Assembly: GCA_023705905.1 (NCBI GenBank)
Contig: BPTK01000007.1
Location: forward strand, 1-41,666
DNA: 41,666 nucleotides
DNA from: Candidatus Heimdallarchaeota archaeon
GTDB taxonomy: Archaea; Asgardarchaeota; Heimdallarchaeia; Heimdallarchaeales; Heimdallarchaeaceae
Direction of reading: 5' to 3'
The notes beneath the pieces were generated by a model that was not told the DNA's origin, did no database searches, and worked only from the letters and a program-made list of their open reading frames with translations. The position numbers and the translations under genes are program-made. Positions 9,111 through 17,357 of this stretch are shown here, piece by piece (positions within the stretch are counted from its first letter, which is position 1; each line of letters opens with the position of its first letter).

Positions 9111-9761
9111 ATGATGAAGGAAATCTATCTAACTGAACAAAACAGAGAGGAGAAGGTCAACTATTGGTTAGATGAGTGCAAGAAAATTAAAACATATCGT
9201 CCTTTTAAACTAAATCTAAAGAAAGCAGCGCTTCTAGTTCTGGACATGCAAGATTACTTCGTTAATGAAGAGTCTCATGCTTTCGTTCCTTCTTCAATAA
9301 ACACAATAGCCCCAATCCAAGAGATTTCTAAGATTATTCAAAAGTTGGGAAACAAGATAATATTCTCCAGACATTTAGATACTGAAAACGAATCGAGTAC
9401 AATGAATAGATGGTGGAAAGACAACATTAAACCTGAGAATAATCTATCTAAAATCGCCCATTTGCTAAACACGCAAGCAATAGAAATTATAGAGAAGAGC
9501 CAATACAGCGCATTTTATGAGACGAAACTTGAAGCTATACTCAAGGATAATGATATTGAACAAGTTATCATAACTGGAGTGATGACACATCTTTGTTGCG
9601 AGACAACTGCACGAGATGCATTCATGAGAGGATTTGAAGTATTCTTTGTGGTAGATGCTACAGCTACATATACAGAAGAACTGCATATAGGAGCTCTAAG
9701 AGCAATATCACATGGTTTTGGAACATGTGTATCAACAGAGGAAATAATCAATGAAAAATAA
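9111..9761 (+). CDS. Isochorismatase-family cysteine hydrolase
   Basis: Catalytic-triad motifs: LLVLDMQDYF (Asp), EKSQYSAF (Lys), VMTHLCCETTARDAFMRGFEVFFVVDATAT (Cys). Confidence 0.9.
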   Translation: MMKEIYLTEQNREEKVNYWLDECKKIKTYRPFKLNLKKAALLVLDMQDYFVNEESHAFVPSSINTIAPIQEISKIIQKLGNKIIFSRHLDTENESSTMNRWWKDNIKPENNLSKIAHLLNTQAIEIIEKSQYSAFYETKLEAILKDNDIEQVIITGVMTHLCCETTARDAFMRGFEVFFVVDATATYTEELHIGALRAISHGFGTCVSTEEIINEK

Positions 9762-10680
9762 ATTAATAACAAAAGTTGCTTTGATTGGTGGAGGACCTGC
9801 ATGTGCGACAGCTGCGATTCAACTAGTTAGATCAGGAATAGAAATAATACTTGTTTCTAAAGAAATAGGAGGAACAATTAAGAATGCTAATCTTGTAGAA
9901 AACCTCATAGGATATCCTGAAGGTGTGGTTGGATTAGATTTCGCTAAATCATTTCAATTACAACTGACAAAAGTTGGAGTTCCAATCGTTCTGGAGGAAG
10001 TGCTAACCGTTGAGCAAATTGGTAATAAGTACATAACCAAAACAGCTGAAACAGAAATAATAAGCGAATATCTCATCATAGGTACTGGATCTATCCCGAA
10101 GAAGCTAGATGTTGAAGGTGAAGAAGAAGCTAATTTGAATGGAAAATTGTTTTATGAAATTTATAATGTTAAACAGTTTATAGACAAAAAAAATATCGGT
10201 ATAATAGGGAGTGGGGATGTAGCTTACGACTATGCGCTAAATCTTCAAAATGCAGCGAATAAAATTTCAATTATACGTAGAACTGCCAAAACATCGAGTC
10301 TTCCAATTTTACAAAAACGAGTGAAGAGTACAGAGAACATTGTTGTTCTCAATAATCATGTAATAAAGAAAATAGAGCTTAAAGAAGATAAAATACACCT
10401 TGAAATCGAGAAGGAGGGGAATCTTGTTACTCTAATAAAAGACTTGATTTTAGTTGCTATAGGTAGAAAACCAAATTACGATTTTCTCTCTGAAGGTATA
10501 ATCTCTGAATACACTAATCCAAAATCAGATTCGAAACTTTACTTTATTGGTGACGTTAACAAAAATAATTTCAGACAAGTATCAATAGCTATGGGGGATG
10601 GAATGAAGGTTGCTATGGAAACAGTAAAAAACATTGCAGAAAAAGAAGGATATCATGGAGCTTCTAGGCAAGTATGGTAA
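9751..10680 (+). CDS. Thioredoxin-reductase-like FAD/NAD(P)H oxidoreductase lacking the CxxC motif
   Basis: VALIGGGPACATAAIQLVRSG, YLIIGTGSIPKKLDVEGE, NIGIIGSGDVAYDYALNL, LILVAIGRKPN, LYFIGDVN; no CxxC at the usual position. Overlaps the upstream stop. Confidence 0.85.
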   Translation: MKNKLITKVALIGGGPACATAAIQLVRSGIEIILVSKEIGGTIKNANLVENLIGYPEGVVGLDFAKSFQLQLTKVGVPIVLEEVLTVEQIGNKYITKTAETEIISEYLIIGTGSIPKKLDVEGEEEANLNGKLFYEIYNVKQFIDKKNIGIIGSGDVAYDYALNLQNAANKISIIRRTAKTSSLPILQKRVKSTENIVVLNNHVIKKIELKEDKIHLEIEKEGNLVTLIKDLILVAIGRKPNYDFLSEGIISEYTNPKSDSKLYFIGDVNKNNFRQVSIAMGDGMKVAMETVKNIAEKEGYHGASRQVW

Positions 10681-11599
10681 AGAAGATTTAGCAATTCTTT
10701 ACATAGCTAAACAAGAAGATAAAATTGTAGAATTTGTTGAAAGTCTACAACCTCCTATTCCTAGAAAAGAAAAATGGGTTCTGGTTATATCTACCATGTA
10801 CGGGTGCCCTGTTGGATGTTTAATGTGTGACGCAGGAGAGTATTACCATGGTAATGTCCCTAAAGAAGGGATGTTAGAAGAAATTGATTATATGGTTAGA
10901 GCTCGTTTTCCAGAAGGTAAAATTCCAATTGGGAAATTTAAGGTTCAGTTTGCTAGAATGGGAGAACCTTCTTTGAACAAAGCTGTTTTAGAAGCCTTGA
11001 AAGAATTACCAAAAATTTATGACGCTCCAGGTTTGATGCCTTGTATAAGTACAATAGCACCCAATGGAGGAGAAGATTTTCTAAACGAACTTATTTCAGT
11101 AAAAGATGAGTATTATCCAAATGGTAATTTCCAGCTTCAATTTTCCATACACTCTACTGATGAAAATGTAAGACATAAGTGGATAACAAAAAATATCTGG
11201 AGTCTTGAGGAAATTTCTAAATATGGTGAAAAATGGTTTAAGGAAGGAGATAGAAGGATAACCCTGAATTTTGCAGTTGCAGCTGATTCTATAATTGATC
11301 CGGAAGTAATTTTTAAGCACTTTAATCCTTCAAAGTATTGGATAAAACTCACACCCGTCAATCCAACCAGCAAAGCACAGAGAAATAAATTAAAGAGTGG
11401 AATTACTGAAGAAAATTCTGAATTCTTTCCTTTGGTTAAATCTTTTCGAGAAAGAGGTTTTGATGCTGAAATCAGCATAGGTGAATGGGAAGAGAATGAT
11501 ATTGGTACAAATTGTGGCCAATTTGCAACAAAATACATCAATGGTGAAGTAGGTATCAAAGAATCCTATACCACTACAGAATACAAAATGGATCAATAA
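10655..11599 (+). CDS. RlmN/Cfr-like radical SAM protein with short N-terminus
   Basis: STMYGCPVGCLMCDAG (CxxxCxxC), MGEPSLN, LQFSIHSTDENVRHKWI, DIGTNCGQFA (RlmN mCys355-like CGQ). ATG at 10655 preferred over 10634. Confidence 0.85.
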   Translation: MELLGKYGKEDLAILYIAKQEDKIVEFVESLQPPIPRKEKWVLVISTMYGCPVGCLMCDAGEYYHGNVPKEGMLEEIDYMVRARFPEGKIPIGKFKVQFARMGEPSLNKAVLEALKELPKIYDAPGLMPCISTIAPNGGEDFLNELISVKDEYYPNGNFQLQFSIHSTDENVRHKWITKNIWSLEEISKYGEKWFKEGDRRITLNFAVAADSIIDPEVIFKHFNPSKYWIKLTPVNPTSKAQRNKLKSGITEENSEFFPLVKSFRERGFDAEISIGEWEENDIGTNCGQFATKYINGEVGIKESYTTTEYKMDQ

Positions 11600-11645
11600 A
11601 TTCTGAATCAGTGAGTTCAATCAGTCATTTTTATGAAAAAGATTT

Positions 11646-12323
11646 ATGCAAATTTCTCTGATTTTATGTATGGAGAAAAAAGGAAAACGAATCATACTCA
11701 TTAGTTCTTTATCAGTTTTATACCTAACAGTATTTCTGATTTATATATTAAGGTCTCTTGGTCCATTCATAGAAGAATTTCTGAGATTTCTAGCTTTATT
11801 TGGGCTTCTATCATTGTTTGTTTCAAGTATAATGGCAGCTTTTACTCGGGAGATATTCCAAGTATTTGGAAAGCCCTTCAAGAAAGTTCATCACATCATT
11901 GCTCTAACAGCACTAGGTTTGGTAACATTACATCCTATTTTCGTTGTGATATTCTACAAAAATGCTTCTTTGTTCCTTCCCAATTTTGACAGTTTGTCTT
12001 CCTTTATGACCTTTGCGGGAGCCCCCTCTTTATACCTAATACTTCTTGCAACTTTAGCAGGTTTTTTCCAGAGAAGAATACCTAAATTCTGGAGATATGT
12101 TCATGGATTAAACTATGTGGCTCTGATATTTGGTGTTATACATGGAATTAAGATTGGAGCAGATTTGAGTTCATCAAGTGCATTAAAAATAATATACATC
12201 CTAATGTTGGTATTAACAACCGGAGCATTTGTTTTCAAGAGATACAGAAATTACAAGAAAAAACAGAGAATTAAGGAAAAACAAGAACAAAGGAAGTTAA
12301 AAGAAGAAACAATAAAAGTTTAA
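11646..12323 (+). CDS. Ferric-reductase-like transmembrane heme-b domain protein
   Basis: Multiple TM helices with spaced His: FKKVHHIIALTALGLVTLHPIF and FWRYVHGLNYVALIFGVIHGIKIG. Confidence 0.75.
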   Translation: MQISLILCMEKKGKRIILISSLSVLYLTVFLIYILRSLGPFIEEFLRFLALFGLLSLFVSSIMAAFTREIFQVFGKPFKKVHHIIALTALGLVTLHPIFVVIFYKNASLFLPNFDSLSSFMTFAGAPSLYLILLATLAGFFQRRIPKFWRYVHGLNYVALIFGVIHGIKIGADLSSSSALKIIYILMLVLTTGAFVFKRYRNYKKKQRIKEKQEQRKLKEETIKV

Positions 12324-13199
12324 TGAGGATGCCACTCAACGTTTCCTTCTTTGTCTATTGTTGCACTAGCATGCCTTAATGCCCAACAAGATATTACAAC
12401 ACCTACAGGTAAACTTGCAGGATGCCGAGCTGCGAATTCCATATGAACATCTAATACTGAAGGTCCTTCTCCAAGGCCCATAGCACCAATTTCAAGTCTG
12501 TTCAAAATTTGTAGCATCTCTTTTTCTAAATCTGCTATCTTTTCATCCTCATGATATTCATAAAGAGGTCGTAAGAGAGCTTTCTTAGCAATATTCATAC
12601 ACATATCCTCACCACCTCCAACACCTACGCCAACTGTATATGGCGGACAGGCTAGAAGGTCCTGCAGCAGCTACTGCTTCAATTACAAATTCTTTGACAC
12701 CTTTGATACCTTTTCCTGGTGGTATCATCTTCATTTTTCCAACATTACTGGATCCTCCACCTTTAGGTAGGGCAATGATTTCGCACTTATCTCCTTCTAC
12801 TAAATCAATATAGAACCAAGGAACATATCCCCTTAATCCAACATTGTTTTTTGTGTTACCTTTGAACATATCTACAGCATTAGGTCGGAGAGGGATGTTA
12901 GAAGTTGCTTTCTTTGTTGCTTTTATCAGAGCTGTTTTTACTTCGGATCTAATTGGGAATTTATCACCGATTTTAATGAAAAATGCTACAAGTCCAGTAT
13001 CCTGACACATAGGTTTACTTTGAATTTCAGCGATGTGAACATTTTCATTAATTGCATGTAATTGAGACTTACCTAAACGACCTTTTGTCTCTACTTCATC
13101 TGTGATCAATGTGTTTTTTACCTGTGTAGGTAATATTGTTGCAGCGATTTTTAGTAATTGTGCAGCTGTATCTTCTACTACTTGTACTATATCCTTCAT
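12320..13199 (-). pseudogene. Class I fumarate hydratase, alpha (N-terminal-type) subunit, split by a single-base frameshift near 12655
   Basis: ORFs 12609-13199 and 12320-12604 join by removing one base: ...EAVAAAGP-L-ACPPYTVGVGVGGGEDMCMNIAKKALLRPLYEYHEDEK.... Could be an authentic frameshift or a sequence error. Confidence 0.85.
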
Positions 13200-13200
13200 A

Positions 13201-13800
13201 CTAGTTCAGCTCCTGCAAAATCTTATCACGATTTGCAGCAATATTCTTCTTTGAATCTTCAGTAAAGTTTCCACCGTGAGTATCAATGGTAACAGTAAGA
13301 GGTCCAAACTCTTCAACATCGAAAACCCATAAGCATTCGGGCATTCCTAGTTCATCATACCAAAAAACATCTCTTACCTTCTTTATTCTGTCGGCTGCTA
13401 ATAGAGCTGCTCCACCAGTGAAGTAACCATAGATACAAGTTTCCTCTTGACATGCTTTCGCAGTTCTTTTTCCCATTCCACCTTTACCTATGATGATTCC
13501 AGGATGAAATGCTTTAATGAATTCATCTTGAAATATTTCCATTCTTGCGGATGTAGTTGGTCCAGCGGCAACAACTATCCATTCATCTTCTTCATTCTTT
13601 TTCATTACTGGACCGCAATGGAAAAGTCCATTTCCTGTAAAATTCACAGGTGGTTCTTTATTTTCATTATGGAGACCTAATGCTTTAAGATGAGCATCAT
13701 CACGAGCAGTGATAACTGTACCTGTAAGGTATACTATATCCCCAATCTGAATTTTTTTCAGTTCCTCAGGAGGTATTGGAGTGGTTAAATGATATTCCAT
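13201..13800 (-). CDS. Class I fumarate hydratase, beta (C-terminal-type) subunit
   Basis: MEYHLTTPIPPEELKKIQIGDIVYLTGTVITARDDAH..., LFHCGPVMKK, GKGGMGKRT, DELGMPECLWVFDVEEFGPLTVTIDTHG. Confidence 0.9.
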   Translation of the reverse strand: MEYHLTTPIPPEELKKIQIGDIVYLTGTVITARDDAHLKALGLHNENKEPPVNFTGNGLFHCGPVMKKNEEDEWIVVAAGPTTSARMEIFQDEFIKAFHPGIIIGKGGMGKRTAKACQEETCIYGYFTGGAALLAADRIKKVRDVFWYDELGMPECLWVFDVEEFGPLTVTIDTHGGNFTEDSKKNIAANRDKILQELN

Positions 13801-13935
13801 AAACCCACTAAAAACTAGACACATGTAAATCTTTCTGAATGGACTTACAAAACCTTAAACAGCCTTCTGGACTGCTTTAGGTGTTATGGCCTATGAGAGC
13901 TTAAAATATTAAATATAACCTCTACAAATATAATC

Positions 13936-14739
13936 ATGACTTTGTTCGGACAGAGTTACGGAGTGAACCTTATGGATACAAATGACGATATCATAAGAAT
14001 GATTGCCAAACACATGTTAGAAGCAGATACAATCATTTTCTTCACTGGTGCTGGTACAAGTGTTCATAGTGGCATTCTCGATTTTCGTTCCGAAGGAGGA
14101 CTGTGGGAAAAATACGACCTTTTTGAGGTAGCAACTATTAGTGCTTTTAGAAGAAACCCTGAGAAAGTCTGGGAGTTCTTTCGCATAATTTATGAAGATT
14201 TTCAACCTGTGGAACCCAATAAAGGTCACCACGCTATCACAGAGATTCAACAGATAAAAGGAGGGGACAAGGTGCACATTGCTACACAGAATATTGATGG
14301 TCTTCATCAAAAGTCTGGATCTATAAATGTTTACGAATTACACGGTAATCCTGACATAATGCACTGTATTAGATGTTCTCATGAGGAGCAAATGAATTAC
14401 GAAAAACATATTAAACCAGACAAATACCCCTTGTGTCCTAAATGCGAAAATCCTCTAAAACCTAAAGTTATACTTTTTGGAGAACCTTTAGACATGGACG
14501 TTTATAATTCAGCATTAAGAGTTGCAAACAGAAGTGAGATAGCTGTAGGGGTTGCTACTAGTTTAGAAGTTTTTCCAGCTGCTAACATTCTTTTATCTCC
14601 ACCCCCTACAACAAAAAAGGCACTTTTCAATCTCACACCTACCCTATACAATGGACAATTAGATTATTATGTTGAGGGGGACATTATTGAAACCTTGCCT
14701 ATTTTGGCTAAAATTCTGAAAGAATTAAACAAAAAGTGA
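13936..14739 (+). CDS. Sir2-family NAD-dependent deacylase
   Basis: FFTGAGTSVHSGILDFRSEGGLW, ATQNIDGLHQKSG, YELHGN, CIRC...CPKC, LKPKVILFGEPLD. Confidence 0.9.
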   Translation: MTLFGQSYGVNLMDTNDDIIRMIAKHMLEADTIIFFTGAGTSVHSGILDFRSEGGLWEKYDLFEVATISAFRRNPEKVWEFFRIIYEDFQPVEPNKGHHAITEIQQIKGGDKVHIATQNIDGLHQKSGSINVYELHGNPDIMHCIRCSHEEQMNYEKHIKPDKYPLCPKCENPLKPKVILFGEPLDMDVYNSALRVANRSEIAVGVATSLEVFPAANILLSPPPTTKKALFNLTPTLYNGQLDYYVEGDIIETLPILAKILKELNKK

Positions 14740-14810
14740 AACTTTTCTAGCTAATCTAGAAGAAACATAGAAAATTTAAAGTATTGAGTCTATTATAATA
14801 AGCTGTAAGG

Positions 14811-15887
14811 ATGATAAAAATGTCTGAAGAAAAAGAACAGAGTAGCTTTGAAGAGACAGTAAAAGATGTTGTTGAAGAGATAAATGAGATGGAAGATGCT
14901 CAATCTGAAAATGCTCAGTTATTCGACAAAGAAGAAGATATGACTCAGAGGGAGAACAAATTGGATGACGACATGTTCGTGCAAGAGGAAGAAGAGAAAA
15001 TGACACAAGAAAGCGTTGAAGAAGAATCCGTAGTAGAAGTGGAAGAAGTTACAGCTGAAGAACCAGAAGTTGTAGCTGCAAAATCTACAGAGAAAAAAGA
15101 AGAGAAGAAAAAAGAAGAACGAGTAGTTTATGCTCACTTCGATGTTGACCTTTGGAGAACTAAAATGCACCGAGAAGAATGGGGTATTCGTTTAGATGCT
15201 CAAAGAGCTCAAAAAGATCGCCAATGGACTCGTGACATGGATATGATTGGTGAGGTTAAAAAAGACGGTGAACCTTATGGTTTTCTTGGTCAAAGAGAAA
15301 AACTATGGAAAGATAAAGACCCTCTTGAGAGAAGATTTGTCATGAAAATGTTCTCAAGTGGTGGTTATTGGCGAGGAAGTATAGAAAGATTGCAAGGAGA
15401 AAGTTTCGCAAATTCTCACGCATCTAAGGAACCTTGTCCATCATATGTTTGTATTTTCAAGCACACCAGAAATCTATACAGAATCAAGAGATTGGCCCAT
15501 TTCCCCAGATTCCAAGGAGAAGTATTCGGTTTCAGTTTTCTTGATGAAAATGATATATTTCAAATATTTGTGATAGATGACAAAAGGCTTACCTTCGGAA
15601 GCGATTGGATGATCAAAGATATTCACAACAAGGTTATTGCCAAAATTGATGGTAAATTCATGAACCTGGGTGGAAGATTCAAAATCGATATTTTCGATGA
15701 AATACTAGCAAATGACAAGACATTTTTCAATATGTTAATTCTATTTAGCGCTACACTTCGTTTCCATAAAAATATCAAGAAAAATATCAAGAAAGCTCTA
15801 AAAGAACTCAGGATTACAGATGCTAAAGTTAAATTAGATGATAGTGAATCTAACTTATATTTGAATCCTCGAAAACTCTCAGTTTAA
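14811..15887 (+). CDS. Protein with acidic Glu-rich N-terminus and LURP-one/scramblase-like C-terminal region
   Basis: Low-complexity EEEKMTQESVEEESVVEVEEVTAEEPE...; C-terminus FGSDWMIKDIHNKVIAKIDGKFMNLGGRFKIDIFDE resembles the tubby-like LOR fold. Confidence 0.5.
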   Translation: MIKMSEEKEQSSFEETVKDVVEEINEMEDAQSENAQLFDKEEDMTQRENKLDDDMFVQEEEEKMTQESVEEESVVEVEEVTAEEPEVVAAKSTEKKEEKKKEERVVYAHFDVDLWRTKMHREEWGIRLDAQRAQKDRQWTRDMDMIGEVKKDGEPYGFLGQREKLWKDKDPLERRFVMKMFSSGGYWRGSIERLQGESFANSHASKEPCPSYVCIFKHTRNLYRIKRLAHFPRFQGEVFGFSFLDENDIFQIFVIDDKRLTFGSDWMIKDIHNKVIAKIDGKFMNLGGRFKIDIFDEILANDKTFFNMLILFSATLRFHKNIKKNIKKALKELRITDAKVKLDDSESNLYLNPRKLSV

Positions 15888-15956
15888 TTCTTTCTACTAT
15901 TTTTTTCTTTACTTTTTATATGTAAATCATGTTAAATAACTGTAGGATGCGGAAAG

Positions 15957-17357
15957 ATGAAAAAGCTCTCAATTCGTTTCAGAGTAGGATTTGATTTAAT
16001 AATCGAAGCTGAAGAAGAGATAACAGACTCAGCTCTACTAAAGATAATGAAAATAAATCCCAAAAAAGAGAATGAATATCGAGCTGCACCCCACAAATAC
16101 AAAGAAATTACTAGCATCCTTAAAGAAAAAAATGTAACATTAATTACTGATATCTTAAAGGATTCAGCTCTTACTCATGAATATGTAACTAGAATGAAAC
16201 TTAAGCTAGATCTTAGGCCTTATCAAGAACAAGCTATTTCTGAATTTTCTGAAAACAAAGGTAGGGGGGTTGTAATCTTGCCAACAGCAGCAGGGAAAAC
16301 AATCATAGGTTTCAAGATAATCGAAAAACTCAAACAGAAAACACTAATTATCGTTCCCACAAAAAACTTGCTGTATCAATGGATTGATCATTTGACTAAG
16401 TATACCTCTTTATTAAAAAATATGATTGGTCAAGTAGGAGATAATGTCAAAGAAATTAAGGAAATCACTGTTACTACATATGATAGTGCGAGACTAAATC
16501 TCAATTTATTCAGAAAAATATTCAATTTGGTAATTCTAGATGAGGCACATCATGCAGCAGCAAAAGAAACAATTAAGGTACTTGAAGGGCTTCCAGCTGA
16601 ATATAGGTTAGGATTAACTGCTACTCCTGACAGATCTGACAAGGGGGAAGAGTTACTTTTCAAATTTATTGGAAAACCAATTATTGTAGCTAAGATTTCT
16701 GATTTAGCTGAAAACGGTTTTATTGCAAAACACCAGCTGAAAACAGTAAAAGTCCCACTAACTGAAGAGGAGAGGGTGCAATATGACAAAAAGATGGGAA
16801 TATACCGAGGATATTTGAGGAAAAGAAAAATTCAGATACGTTCTCCAGAAGATTATGAACGCTATCTTATCTTTAGAGTCAATCAAGACGTGGAAGCGAA
16901 AGAAGCTCTGGATGCTCATAGAATCGCAAGAAATATTGTCTATTCGTCTCAATCTAAGCTAGACAAGATGGAGGAATTATTAGATAAACACAGTAAAGAC
17001 AAAATGATCATATTTTCTGAATTCAATGATATGGTGTACTCTATTGGAAGGAAACATCTGATACCAATTATTACACATGAAACAAAGAGCTCTGAACGAG
17101 AGGAGATCCTGAATATGTTTAGTTTAGGAGAATACACTAAGATTGTAACTGGAAGAGTTCTTGATGAAGGATGGGATTGTGGGTCTGTTAATGTTGGTAT
17201 TATCGTAAGTGGTACTGGACAAGCTAGACAGTTTATACAGAGATTAGGGAGAATTCTTAGACCGAAGGAAGGAGAAGCGATCCTCTATGAATTAGTTACA
17301 CCTGATACGATAGAAACAGGGACAGTAAAACGAAGAAAGAAGGCTGATGTGATATAA
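15957..17357 (+). CDS. XPB-like SF2 DNA helicase
   Basis: LRPYQEQAISEF, ILPTAAGKT, LVILDEAHHAA, GLTATPDRSD, QFIQRLGRILRPKEG; adjacent to a Bax1-like gene. Confidence 0.88.
   Translation: MKKLSIRFRVGFDLIIEAEEEITDSALLKIMKINPKKENEYRAAPHKYKEITSILKEKNVTLITDILKDSALTHEYVTRMKLKLDLRPYQEQAISEFSENKGRGVVILPTAAGKTIIGFKIIEKLKQKTLIIVPTKNLLYQWIDHLTKYTSLLKNMIGQVGDNVKEIKEITVTTYDSARLNLNLFRKIFNLVILDEAHHAAAKETIKVLEGLPAEYRLGLTATPDRSDKGEELLFKFIGKPIIVAKISDLAENGFIAKHQLKTVKVPLTEEERVQYDKKMGIYRGYLRKRKIQIRSPEDYERYLIFRVNQDVEAKEALDAHRIARNIVYSSQSKLDKMEELLDKHSKDKMIIFSEFNDMVYSIGRKHLIPIITHETKSSEREEILNMFSLGEYTKIVTGRVLDEGWDCGSVNVGIIVSGTGQARQFIQRLGRILRPKEGEAILYELVTPDTIETGTVKRRKKADVI

Noticed and set aside
13447-13680. Antisense ORF within fumarase beta subunit
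   Set aside because: Low-complexity F/S-rich translation typical of an antisense shadow ORF.
13936-14739. Sir2 P-to-L change in GxxDFRS (SGILDFRS) as a sign of altered chemistry
   Set aside because: Catalytic His, NAD-binding and zinc motifs are otherwise intact; a single conservative variation is not enough.
14776-15170. Two minus-strand ORFs rich in Leu/Ser/Phe opposite the Glu-rich region
   Set aside because: Antisense of GAA/GAG-rich coding sequence; compositional artefacts.
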